Below are positions 1-6,117 of a stretch of DNA of 6,117 nucleotides, piece after piece (position 1 is the first letter of the stretch; the number at the start of each line of letters is the position of its first letter). The notes under the pieces were generated by a model. The model was given only the letters and a program-made list of their open reading frames with translations. It was not told the origin of the DNA and searched no databases. The position numbers were made by a program, and so were the translations under genes. The stretch comes from Glaciecola sp. UBA1851 (lineage in GTDB: Bacteria > Pseudomonadota > Gammaproteobacteria > Enterobacterales > Alteromonadaceae). The stretch lies in contig DDIL01000159.1 in the NCBI GenBank assembly GCA_002338515.1, positions 4,137 through 10,253 of the forward strand, in the 5' to 3' direction.

Positions 1-8
1 TGTATAAA

Positions 9-40
9 CAGCTGTTACATTGTTTGCGATGTAACAGCTG
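9..40 (-). terminator. Likely rho-independent terminator of cysK
   Basis: A perfect 12-bp inverted repeat lies here: CAGCTGTTACAT (9-20) and ATGTAACAGCTG (29-40), with an 8-nt loop. It starts 20 nt beyond the cysK stop codon. Read on the minus strand, the second arm is followed by TTTATACA, a short and imperfect U-rich tail. On the plus strand the following bases are not T-rich, so it fits best as the cysK terminator. The weak tail and moderate GC of the stem are the reasons for caution. Confidence 0.65.
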
Positions 41-60
41 AGGTACAATTGGAAGGTTGT

Positions 61-1026
61 TTACTGGACTTCTTCTAAATCAGAAAATTCACCAGCAAAT
101 AATGGACTACTTAGGTAACGTTCAGTACCCGAAGCTAGTAAAACAACAATGGTTTTGTCTTTATTTTCTGGACGAGCCGCAATACGCTCAGCCGCAACTA
201 CTGCGGCACCTGAAGAAATACCCGCTAATATGCCTTCTTCTTTCATCAGGCGTCTAGCCATTTCCATGCAGTCTTCGTTAGAAACACGCTCCACTTCATC
301 AATAATGCTTAAATCAAGATTGCCAGGAATAAAGCCAGCGCCAATACCTTGTATTTTATGTGGCGCAGGTTTTAACTCTTCACCAGCAAGTGCTTGCGTA
401 ATAACAGGCGAGTCAGCAGGCTCTACTGCAACAGTAGTAATTGCTTTACCTTTGGTATTTTTTAAATAACGAGATGTACCCGTAATTGTTCCACCTGTGC
501 CAACACCTGCAATAAACACATCGACTTTACCATCTGTGGCATCCCAAATTTCAGGGCCAGTAGTTTGTTCGTGAATTTCTGGGTTAGCAGGGTTATCAAA
601 TTGATTCATTGGTACAAATTTACCTGGATTTGCAGCCATTAGTTCTTCAACCTTTGCTACCGCGCCTTTCATGCCTTTAGGTGGTTCTGTTAACACTAAG
701 TTAGCGCCTAATGCTTTAAGTAACTTTCTTCTTTCTAAGCTCATACTACTTGGCATAGTTAATGTGATTTTATAGCCACGTGAAGCTGCTACAAACGCCA
801 AAGCAATACCTGTATTACCACTGGTAGCTTCAATAATTTCTTTATCTTTGGTTAATATGCCTTTTTTCTCAGCATCCCAAATCATATTTGCGCCAATACG
901 ACATTTAACACTAAAACTTGGGTTACGAGATTCAATTTTTGCGTACACATTTCCAGAAACAATGCGATTTAATTTTACTAGTGGTGTATTACCAATGGCT
1001 AGCGAGCTATCTTCAAAAACATTCAT
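61..1026 (-). CDS. cysK: Cysteine synthase A (O-acetylserine sulfhydrylase A)
   Basis: This 321-aa cytoplasmic PLP enzyme makes L-cysteine from O-acetyl-L-serine and sulfide, the last step of sulfate assimilation. Visible family motifs are the PLP-lysine segment NPSFSVKCRIGANMI with Lys41, TSGNTG at 68-73 (substrate loop), GTGGT at 176-180 (phosphate cup), GIGAGFIP at 227-234 and GISSGA at 269-274, whose Ser272 should contact the pyridine nitrogen. The SFSVKCR context marks type A rather than CysM, and length matches E. coli CysK. The late motif reads ASGTERYLSS (298-307) where E. coli has PSSGERYLST; this looks like ordinary lineage variation. The ATG start is supported by AAGGA seven bases upstream. 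The gene is monocistronic here, divergent from the AAA+ gene, and ends before a strong hairpin. Control by CysB is expected for the family, and a candidate dyad lies upstream. Confidence 0.97.
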   Translation of the reverse strand: MNVFEDSSLAIGNTPLVKLNRIVSGNVYAKIESRNPSFSVKCRIGANMIWDAEKKGILTKDKEIIEATSGNTGIALAFVAASRGYKITLTMPSSMSLERRKLLKALGANLVLTEPPKGMKGAVAKVEELMAANPGKFVPMNQFDNPANPEIHEQTTGPEIWDATDGKVDVFIAGVGTGGTITGTSRYLKNTKGKAITTVAVEPADSPVITQALAGEELKPAPHKIQGIGAGFIPGNLDLSIIDEVERVSNEDCMEMARRLMKEEGILAGISSGAAVVAAERIAARPENKDKTIVVLLASGTERYLSSPLFAGEFSDLEEVQ

Positions 1027-1033
1027 GCAGGGG

Positions 1034-1038
1034 TCCTT
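1034..1038 (-). promoter_or_regulatory. Ribosome binding site of cysK
   Basis: On the minus strand AAGGA sits seven bases before the ATG at 1026, within AAAAAAGGACCCCTGC. It is the clearest Shine-Dalgarno sequence in the window and fixes the cysK start. Confidence 0.75.
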
Positions 1039-1046
1039 TTTTAAAA

Positions 1047-1081
1047 CATATAGGAAATTCGTTATTATTATTTACGATAAC
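1047..1081 (-). promoter_or_regulatory. Candidate cysK promoter with LysR-type (CysB-like) dyad
   Basis: Read on the minus strand, GTTAT and ATAAC (1081-1077 and 1065-1061) are separated by exactly 11 bases. This matches the T-N11-A dyad pattern of LysR-family operators. A TATATG -10-like hexamer (1052-1047) follows, with no good -35 box at proper spacing, as often seen at activator-dependent promoters. CysB, a LysR-family protein, activates cysK in enterobacteria, so this is a sensible place for its site. The implied transcript leader would be only about 14 nt, which is short. A second weak candidate lies farther out: TATAAC at 1174-1169 with TTTTTG at 1196-1191, spacing 16. The dyad is seen; the assignment to CysB is inference. 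Confidence 0.35.
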
Positions 1082-1217
1082 TACCACAATTGTTTTCATT
1101 ACCATCACTCAGCTTTAGTCATGCGTATTAATAAACGTTAGTGTTACGTTAGTCGTAAATTCCGTACAGTTATAAGATTATGCTTTATTACAAAAAATCA
1201 AAGTGCTTTTTTGCTAT

Positions 1218-1237
1218 AAGTTATTAGCTTATAACTT
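1218..1237. repeat. 20-bp near-perfect AT-rich palindrome, possible operator
   Basis: The sequence AAGTTATTAGCTTATAACTT equals its own reverse complement at 18 of 20 positions, with 7-bp perfect arms AAGTTAT/ATAACTT and an AGCT centre. It carries the same GTTAT/ATAAC half-sites as the dyad nearer cysK. It lies about 190 bp upstream of cysK and 385 bp upstream of the AAA+ gene, so it could be an operator for either or neither. AT-rich DNA produces such dyads by chance fairly easily. Confidence 0.35.
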
Positions 1238-1295
1238 AAAGACGTAAAATGCCAAGTAGCTTTAGGCATAACATAGTTAATAAAACTAACCAAAT

Positions 1296-1478
1296 GACAA
1301 TAGCGGTTGCGCAGTAGAATTGAATTGAGCGCAGGGAGAGGAAGGGGCGTCATTTGTAAAACGCTGTGAACCCATCAAAGGACGCTCCACGATTTCATTC
1401 ATGAAATCGTGGTTTACAAATGGCGCCCCTTCCTCTCTCTTAAAGCGAAATGGCTTCTACTGCGCCGCCGCTATTGTC
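1296..1478. repeat. 183-bp intergenic inverted-repeat element (MITE- or REP-like)
   Basis: Two nested pairs of inverted arms enclose a central hairpin. The outer arms, 1296-1319 and 1455-1478, match at 22 of 24 positions (GACAATAGCGG..GCGCAGTAGAA). The inner arms, 1333-1360 and 1413-1440, match at 26 of 28 (core GAGAGGAAGGGGCG). Between them lie unmatched stretches of 13 and 14 bases (1320-1332 and 1441-1454). The centre holds a 26-base single-stranded stretch (1361-1386) and a 12-bp-arm hairpin (1387-1412). The element is visibly richer in GC than its AT-rich surroundings and has no ORF worth calling. I see no target-site duplication at its edges. The arms and core resemble dispersed intergenic repeats I associate from memory with Alteromonadales genomes; that link is unverified. 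It could be a non-autonomous mobile element, a structured RNA or a protein-binding repeat. Confidence 0.75.
1387..1412. repeat. Central hairpin of the inverted-repeat element
   Basis: CCACGATTTCAT (1387-1398) and ATGAAATCGTGG (1401-1412) are perfect reverse complements separated by TC. This terminal hairpin sits directly against the inner arm (TTTACAAATG from 1413), so the folded element would be an off-centre cruciform or branched stem. No T-run follows on either strand, so it does not look like a terminator. Confidence 0.7.
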
Positions 1479-1622
1479 GTGCTAGCATTATTTACATGAT
1501 TAGATTTATGTTAATGCAGCCTAAAATATTTTTTTAATTTAGGCATATATAAACTGTATGTAGTAAAAAGAACTATAAATGTACAAAAACATTTCAACTA
1601 ATTAATAAAAGGTAGTGTTTAT
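1479..1622 (+). other. AT-rich leader of the AAA+/VWA operon
   Basis: This stretch should hold the operon promoter, but no hexamer pair is convincing. TATAAA occurs at 1548-1553 and 1574-1579, neither with a good -35 box at 16-18 bases. A GCCTAAA/TTTAGGC dyad (1519-1525 and 1538-1544) flanks a T-rich run. The likely Shine-Dalgarno is AAAAGG at 1607-1612, ten bases before the ATG at 1623. Confidence 0.3.
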
Positions 1623-2459
1623 ATGGGTTTTACAGGAACCGATAAATATATTGCGAGTAAAGAGCTTCAATTGGCTGTTAATGCAGCAATTACACTTGAG
1701 AAACCATTACTGATAAAAGGTGAGCCCGGTACGGGTAAAACCATGTTGGCAGAAGAATTAGCTAGCGCGCTTGGTACCGACCTGTTGCAGTGGCATATAA
1801 AATCAACAACTAAGGCACAGCAAGGTTTGTATGAGTATGATGCTGTATCACGTTTGCGTGATTCGCAATTAGGCGATGAGCGTGTTAAAGATATTCGAAA
1901 CTACATCATAAAAGGTAAGCTATGGCAGGCGTTTCAGGCTGATAAGCGCCCGATATTGCTAATAGATGAAATAGATAAGGCTGATATTGAGTTCCCTAAC
2001 GATTTATTGTTAGAACTCGATAAGATGGAGTTTTTTGTTTATGAGACGCAAGAGCGTGTTGTGGCCAAACAACGCCCAATTGTGATTATTACTTCAAATA
2101 ACGAAAAAGAATTACCCGATGCATTTTTAAGAAGATGTTTCTTCCATTACATCGAATTTCCTGAACGCGAGCAAATGCTTGACATCGTAAAAGTTCATTA
2201 CCCCAATATTAAAAAGAGTTTGCTTGATCAGGCATTGACCTCGTTTTTCCAAATAAGAGATGTTGGGGGATTAAAGAAACGGCCATCAACATCAGAGCTC
2301 ATTGATTGGTTAAAATTGCTTGTGGCTGACGATATTCCAGCTAATGTATTACAAGATAAAGATGCTAAAAATGCATTGCCGCCTTTATATGGCGCGCTAC
2401 TTAAAAATGAACAAGATATCCACTTGTTTGAAAAATTGATGTTTATGGCACGTCGATAA
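1623..2459 (+). CDS. MoxR-type AAA+ ATPase partnered with a VWA protein
   Basis: This 278-aa soluble AAA+ ATPase belongs to the MoxR group. Walker A is GEPGTGKT (33-40), Walker B is ILLIDE (111-116) followed by IDKAD, sensor 1 is TSNN (157-160), and LPDAFLRRC (164-172) carries the arginine-finger candidates Arg170/Arg171. The signature segment STTKAQQGLYEYDAVSRLRD (61-80) and the ADIEFPNDLL stretch are typical of the roughly 280-aa members paired with CoxE-like proteins, and the length is normal. MoxR proteins usually form hexamers that act as chaperones or metal-cofactor insertion factors with a VWA partner, as CoxD does with CoxE. The substrate of this branch is unknown to me. The stop codon overlaps the next gene's ATG by one base, pointing to translational coupling. 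The ATG at 1623 matches the family N-terminus. Product class is sure; biological role is not. Confidence 0.93.
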   Translation: MGFTGTDKYIASKELQLAVNAAITLEKPLLIKGEPGTGKTMLAEELASALGTDLLQWHIKSTTKAQQGLYEYDAVSRLRDSQLGDERVKDIRNYIIKGKLWQAFQADKRPILLIDEIDKADIEFPNDLLLELDKMEFFVYETQERVVAKQRPIVIITSNNEKELPDAFLRRCFFHYIEFPEREQMLDIVKVHYPNIKKSLLDQALTSFFQIRDVGGLKKRPSTSELIDWLKLLVADDIPANVLQDKDAKNALPPLYGALLKNEQDIHLFEKLMFMARR

Positions 2460-3637
2460 TGTTAGTTGAGTTTTTTTATACACTTCGCAAACATAAAGTG
2501 AAAACCAGTATTACTGAGTTTTTAGACTTGATGTCTGTTATGAAAGCGGGGTTAACTAATCAAAATATTGATGATTTTTATTTACTCAGCCGCACCGTGT
2601 TAGTTAAAGATGAAAGTCAATACGATAAATTTGATAAAGCTTTTGGGGCATATTTCAAAGGAATTGAAGCCTTAGATATTTTTGATAACACAATTCCTGA
2701 AGAGTGGCTTCAAAGTGCGCTAGAAAAGCTATTGACCGATGAAGAGAAGAAAAAGATAGAAGCATTGGGTGGCCTTGATAAGTTAATGGAAACACTGCAA
2801 GAGCGCTTGAACGAGCAAGAAAAACGTCATCAGGGTGGAAGTAAATGGATAGGCACGGGCGGCACATCGCCTTTTGGGGCCGATGGTTATAACCCTGAAG
2901 GTGTGCGTATTGGTCAAAAGAAAAACCGAAATAATCGTGCAGTGAAGGTCTGGGATAAGCGTAATTTTAAAAATTTATCTAATGATGTCGAAATAGGCAC
3001 GCGCAACATTAAAGTTGCTCTGCGCCGATTACGCAAATTTGCACGCACTGGCTCAAGTGAAGAGCTTGATGTATCTGATACCATTAGTTCTACTGCAAAA
3101 AATGCGGGCTATTTAGATATAAAAATGGCTCCACTACGCCACAATGCAATCAAATTATTACTATTTTTCGATATTGGTGGGTCGATGGATCCGCATATCA
3201 AACAATGTGAAGAATTGTTTAGCGCCGCGCATTCTGAATTTAAGCATATTGAGTTCTTTTATTTTCATAATTGTATTTATGAAGGGGTCTGGAAAAACAA
3301 TAGTAGGCGATTTGATGACGTAACTGACTTGTATAATATTATTCACAAATACGGCTGTGATTATAAAGTTGTGTTTGTGGGCGATGCTACTATGGGGCCT
3401 TATGAAATAACTTATCCTGGCGGTAGTGTTGAGCATTGGAATGAAGAGCCTGGCAGTGTGTGGATGCAACGTCTGTTGAATCATTTTGAATATGCTATTT
3501 GGTTAAATCCTCAGCCTAAAGAGTACTGGCACTATCATGCGTCCATTCATATTATGAAAGAGTTATTGAAAAATAAAATGTATCCATTAACGCTTGAAGG
3601 ATTAACTGATGGCATTAAAGCCTTGTTGAAAAAGTAA
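2459..3637 (+). CDS. CoxE-like von Willebrand factor A (VWA) domain protein
   Basis: This 392-aa protein has no signal peptide or membrane segment and is probably cytoplasmic. It fits the COG3825-type CoxE-like family, always seen beside a MoxR ATPase. The N-terminal part (about 1-90) is helical. A charged, probably coiled segment (about 92-127) is followed by a glycine-rich conserved block with SPFGADGYNPEGVRIG (137-152). A basic stretch with ALRRLRKFAR comes next, then the VWA domain from about 230 on. The MIDAS motif reads D238-I-G-G-S242, with glycine at the usual first serine; from memory this form is typical of the family. VFVGDA (305-310) supplies the distal Asp309. The C-terminus MYPLTLEGLTDGIKALLKK is family-typical. 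No clear Shine-Dalgarno precedes the start, consistent with coupling to the upstream stop through TAATG. It is presumably the adaptor or substrate-binding partner of the ATPase. No carboxydotrophy gene is nearby, so a CO-dehydrogenase role is not supported. Confidence 0.9.
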   Translation: MLVEFFYTLRKHKVKTSITEFLDLMSVMKAGLTNQNIDDFYLLSRTVLVKDESQYDKFDKAFGAYFKGIEALDIFDNTIPEEWLQSALEKLLTDEEKKKIEALGGLDKLMETLQERLNEQEKRHQGGSKWIGTGGTSPFGADGYNPEGVRIGQKKNRNNRAVKVWDKRNFKNLSNDVEIGTRNIKVALRRLRKFARTGSSEELDVSDTISSTAKNAGYLDIKMAPLRHNAIKLLLFFDIGGSMDPHIKQCEELFSAAHSEFKHIEFFYFHNCIYEGVWKNNSRRFDDVTDLYNIIHKYGCDYKVVFVGDATMGPYEITYPGGSVEHWNEEPGSVWMQRLLNHFEYAIWLNPQPKEYWHYHASIHIMKELLKNKMYPLTLEGLTDGIKALLKK

Positions 3638-3662
3638 TTTACGCCGTTTATTCATTTCTATT

Positions 3663-3692
3663 TAGCACCTTTAGTCACAAGGGTGCTACAAT
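3663..3692 (+). promoter_or_regulatory. Candidate extended -10 promoter for rluF-norM
   Basis: TGCTACAAT (3684-3692) matches an extended -10 box (TGnTATAAT) with one mismatch. The -35 region is poor: TTAGCA at 3662-3667 matches TTGACA at four of six positions but at 19-bp spacing. The implied start near 3699 gives a leader of about 125 nt. The box overlaps a 7-bp dyad, TAGCACC (3663-3669) and GGTGCTA (3682-3688). No T-run follows that dyad, so I read the site as a promoter, perhaps with an overlapping operator, rather than a terminator for the VWA gene. The rest of 3638-3824 contains only a TACTAT-AA-ATAGTA dyad at 3741-3754 and a possible 22-codon ORF. Confidence 0.4.
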
Positions 3693-3824
3693 CGCAACTT
3701 GTTTAACAGCAAATTCAAATACGGTTAAGAGCCTTATAAATACTATAAATAGTAGTGGTTATTTATTTTCGCATTATGAATAAACCCAATTCGCTTAATT
3801 CATCAATTTCAATAGAACTAATCA

Positions 3825-4736
3825 ATGCAAAAACGATTAAATAAATACATAAGTGATACCGGACATTGCTCTAGACGAGAAGCCGATGCTTTGATTGAGC
3901 AAGGTAAGGTTTTAGTAAATGGTGAGCCGCCAGAGCTCGGTACTAAAATTGGTGTAAATGACAAAGTTACCATTGGTAATAAGCTAATAAAACCTGTTGC
4001 TGATAATAAAAGTGACAGGGTTTATTTGGCTTATCACAAGCCTGTTGGCATTACCTGTACTACTGAAAAGAAAATAAAAGATAATATTATTGACGCGATT
4101 AATTACAAACAGCGCATATTTCCAATTGGCAGGTTAGATAAACCTTCTGAAGGGCTTATTTTGTTAACTAATGATGGTGATATAGTAAATAAAATTCTGC
4201 GTGCTGAAAATGCCCATGACAAACTATATCGAGTCACGGTAAATAAGCCTATTACAGCGCATTTCCTCAATAAAATGGCGGCTGGTGTACCTATTTTAGA
4301 TACGGTTACGTTACCTTGTGAAATTAAGCAAATGGGTAAAATGGGATTTGAAATCGTTTTGCAGCAAGGTCTTAACAGACAAATTAGGCGTATGTGTGAA
4401 TATTTAGGTTATGAAGTGACGCGTTTAGTAAGAAAACGAATTATGCATATAAATTTATCTAATTTAAAAGTGGGTCAATATCGACATTTAACCAAAGCTG
4501 AAATGTTACAAATGGATGCAGCGTTGGCCAATTCGAGCAAAGTAAGTTCACACGTTGCTAATGAAGAAAAAACGTCATTTGAAGTTGTGTCTAATTCAAC
4601 TAGTCATACAGATAAAACATTAAAATTAAAAAATGTGAAGCCATTAGGCAGACAACATCCCACCAATCGCAAAAATAAATCTATGAATAAAAAAAGAAAG
4701 TTTGGAGCTGCAAAAAATGCTTACAAACAAAAATAA
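3825..4736 (+). CDS. rluF: 23S rRNA pseudouridine synthase RluF (U2604)
   Basis: This 303-aa enzyme isomerises uridine to pseudouridine in 23S rRNA; E. coli RluF acts on U2604 near the peptidyl-transferase centre. An S4 RNA-binding domain opens the protein (RLNKYISDTGHCSRREAD, residues 4-21, continuing to about 60). The catalytic RsuA/RluB/E/F-type motif GRLDKPSEGLILLTNDGD starts at 102, with Asp105 as the nucleophile. NKILRAENAHDKLYRVTV, GVPILDTVT and QGLNRQIRRMCEYLGYEV (181-198) follow and match RluF more closely than RluB or RsuA, from remembered E. coli sequence. The last 70 or so residues are lysine- and asparagine-rich and probably disordered, as in E. coli RluF (290 aa). An in-frame TAA at 3819-3821 rules out a longer N-terminus. 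No Shine-Dalgarno is evident before the ATG. norM follows after 25 bp. Confidence 0.92.
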   Translation: MQKRLNKYISDTGHCSRREADALIEQGKVLVNGEPPELGTKIGVNDKVTIGNKLIKPVADNKSDRVYLAYHKPVGITCTTEKKIKDNIIDAINYKQRIFPIGRLDKPSEGLILLTNDGDIVNKILRAENAHDKLYRVTVNKPITAHFLNKMAAGVPILDTVTLPCEIKQMGKMGFEIVLQQGLNRQIRRMCEYLGYEVTRLVRKRIMHINLSNLKVGQYRHLTKAEMLQMDAALANSSKVSSHVANEEKTSFEVVSNSTSHTDKTLKLKNVKPLGRQHPTNRKNKSMNKKRKFGAAKNAYKQK

Positions 4737-4761
4737 CTGCTAACGTGTTAATTAACAAATA

Positions 4762-6117
4762 ATGAATCCTATTTTTATAAAAGAGATCAAAACTCTTGGT
4801 AAGCTCGCATGGCCGTTACTAATTGCTCAGGTAACTCAAACGCTCATGGGTGTGTCAGATACTATAATGGCTGGGCGTTATAATTCGGTTGATATGGCAG
4901 CAGTGGCAATAGGTGTGGGTATTAGTTTACCTATACTTGTATTTATTCAAGGCATTTCATTGGCGTTATCGCCAATTGTATCTCGTTTAGATGGTTCTAA
5001 AAAGTTTGAACAGGTAGCAAATCAAGTACAGCAAATGCTTTACTTATCCACGTTTATTGCATTACTTGCTGTCACGCTTTATTTGTTTGTACCGTATTTA
5101 TTAGCACAAATAGATATGTCTCCAATTATGCTTGAAAAAACACAAGGCTATTTGTTTTACATGTTTATGGCTGCACCAGCCTTTGCTATTTATCAAACCT
5201 TAAGAAACTATTGTGAGGGATTGTCGCTTACTCGGCCTTCTATGGTGATCATGTTTATTGGCTTGTTAGTCAATATTCCAGCTAACTATATTTTAATTAA
5301 TGGCTTATTTGGCTTGCCAGAAATGGGTGGGGTTGGCTGCGGTTTAGCGACTATGCTGGTGTTTTATACCATGGCAATGGTGACTATTTTGTATACCGCA
5401 AAAGCAAAAAAACTTTCACATTGTAGGCTATATTCACATTGGCATAAACCTAACATAAACGACATAAAAGCATTTCTATCATTAGGTTTACCCATCGCAT
5501 TTACACTGATTTTTGAAGTATCATTGTTTGCCGTCGTTGCAGTTATGCTGGCGCCTTTTGGTCCACTTATTGTGGCATCTCATCAAATTGCGTTAAATGT
5601 ATCCTCTTTAATTTTTATGTTGCCACTTAGTATTGGATTGGCCTTAGCTATTCGTATTGGTTTTTTAATAGGCGAGGGCAGAGCGCAAGATACAAAATAT
5701 GCTTACTACTCAGGTTTGCTGCTAGCGGTTAGCACGGTATTTATGACCGCAACAACCGTAGTTTTATTCAACGAACACATTGCCAGTATTTATAGTAACG
5801 AAATACCGGTTATTGCAACAGCCGCTGGTTTACTATTATTGGCCAGTTTGTTTCAGTTTCCTGATGCTATTCAAGTTGTATCGGCTAATGCATTACGCGG
5901 TTATAAAGACACTAGGGCTATGCTAATTATTAGTTTCTTTTCATATTGGTTAGTTGGCTTTCCAGTAGGGATATTATTAGGACTAACCGATTTTATAGTA
6001 CCTAAAATGGCCGCTGCTGGTTTTTGGATTGGCTTTATTACAGGTTTGAGTATAGCTGCTATATTGATGTTTGGACGAGTTAAAGTGATTCAAAAACGTT
6101 TGCAAATAGAAGCTTAA
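4762..6117 (+). CDS. norM: MATE family multidrug efflux transporter, NorM/MdtK type
   Basis: This 451-aa inner-membrane protein should expel cationic drugs and dyes in exchange for Na+ or H+. About twelve hydrophobic segments fill residues 12-440, in the usual two six-helix halves. Conserved NorM/MdtK stretches include MGVSDTIMAG in TM1, NIPANY (171-176), LPEMGGVGCG (ending at 194), FEVSLFAVVA, SHQIALNVSSLIFMLPLSIG and LRGYKDTRA. Asp33, Glu252 and Asp368 align by eye with the cation-site residues Asp36, Glu255 and Asp371 of Vibrio cholerae NorM, at a constant offset of three, so it should be functional and complete. The substrate range cannot be read from sequence. It lies 25 bp after rluF without an intervening terminator, suggesting co-transcription. 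No clear Shine-Dalgarno is seen. The stop codon is the last codon of the window, so downstream context is missing. The symbol norM is used in the family sense; mdtK would be equally fair. Confidence 0.93.
   Translation: MNPIFIKEIKTLGKLAWPLLIAQVTQTLMGVSDTIMAGRYNSVDMAAVAIGVGISLPILVFIQGISLALSPIVSRLDGSKKFEQVANQVQQMLYLSTFIALLAVTLYLFVPYLLAQIDMSPIMLEKTQGYLFYMFMAAPAFAIYQTLRNYCEGLSLTRPSMVIMFIGLLVNIPANYILINGLFGLPEMGGVGCGLATMLVFYTMAMVTILYTAKAKKLSHCRLYSHWHKPNINDIKAFLSLGLPIAFTLIFEVSLFAVVAVMLAPFGPLIVASHQIALNVSSLIFMLPLSIGLALAIRIGFLIGEGRAQDTKYAYYSGLLLAVSTVFMTATTVVLFNEHIASIYSNEIPVIATAAGLLLLASLFQFPDAIQVVSANALRGYKDTRAMLIISFFSYWLVGFPVGILLGLTDFIVPKMAAAGFWIGFITGLSIAAILMFGRVKVIQKRLQIEA

Noticed and set aside
149..469. 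106-codon plus-strand ORF inside cysK
   Set aside because: Antisense to a strongly supported cysK coding frame, with a serine/alanine/isoleucine-rich translation typical of a shadow.
848..1141. 97-codon plus-strand ORF overlapping the 5' end of cysK and its upstream region
   Set aside because: Most of it is antisense to cysK, the translation resembles no protein I know, and it has no ribosome site; it is a shadow frame.
1296..1478. CRISPR array or tRNA in the repeat-rich intergenic region
   Set aside because: Repeats are inverted, not direct and regularly spaced, and no tRNA arms or anticodon-loop pattern can be drawn.
1261..1547. 10-bp direct repeat TTTAGGCATA at 1261-1270 and 1538-1547 as target-site duplication of the inverted-repeat element
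   Set aside because: The copies lie about 25 and 60 bases away from the element edges, not abutting them, and a 10-mer match in an AT-rich 600-bp stretch is not improbable.
3161..3484. 107-codon minus-strand ORF within the VWA gene
   Set aside because: Lies opposite the conserved VWA domain, has no independent motif, and reads as a reverse shadow.
1623..3637. Assignment of the pair as coxD/coxE of carbon monoxide dehydrogenase maturation
   Set aside because: No coxM, coxS, coxL or other molybdoenzyme gene is present, and this AAA+/VWA family is common in organisms without CO oxidation.
3663..3688. TAGCACC/GGTGCTA hairpin as a terminator for the AAA+/VWA operon
   Set aside because: The stem is only 7 bp and is followed by CAATCGCAACTTG, with no T-run; the overlapping TGCTACAAT favours a promoter reading.

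Overview
This AT-rich window looks like ordinary chromosomal DNA from a marine gammaproteobacterium, most likely of the order Alteromonadales (Pseudoalteromonas/Colwellia-like). I base this on overall protein resemblance to CysK, RluF and NorM/MdtK of gammaproteobacteria, the low GC, and the style of the intergenic repeat. The placement comes from memory of these families, not from a search.

Layout, left to right. A 12-bp perfect hairpin (9-40) closes the leftward gene cysK (61-1026, minus), encoding cysteine synthase A. A gap of about 600 bp (1027-1622) separates cysK from a rightward gene pair. On the cysK side this gap holds two AT-rich dyads sharing GTTAT/ATAAC half-sites, one with the spacing of a LysR-type (CysB-like) operator. 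In its middle is a 183-bp GC-richer inverted-repeat element (1296-1478) with nested arms and a central hairpin, the most distinctive non-coding structure here. An AT-rich leader follows.

The rightward pair is a MoxR-type AAA+ ATPase (1623-2459) and a CoxE-like von Willebrand A protein (2459-3637). They overlap by one base (TAATG), so they are almost certainly co-translated and act together. This is a known, widespread but functionally unassigned gene pair, and no CO-dehydrogenase gene lies beside it here.

After a 187-bp gap with a likely extended -10 promoter come rluF (3825-4736, 23S rRNA pseudouridine synthase) and a complete NorM/MdtK-type MATE efflux transporter (4762-6117). They are 25 bp apart with no visible terminator, so they probably share a transcript. 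The window ends exactly at the transporter stop codon.

I see no phage, IS transposase, CRISPR array, tRNA or rRNA. The items most worth a second look are the intergenic inverted-repeat element, the orphan AAA+/VWA pair with a glycine in its MIDAS motif, and the candidate cysK operator.
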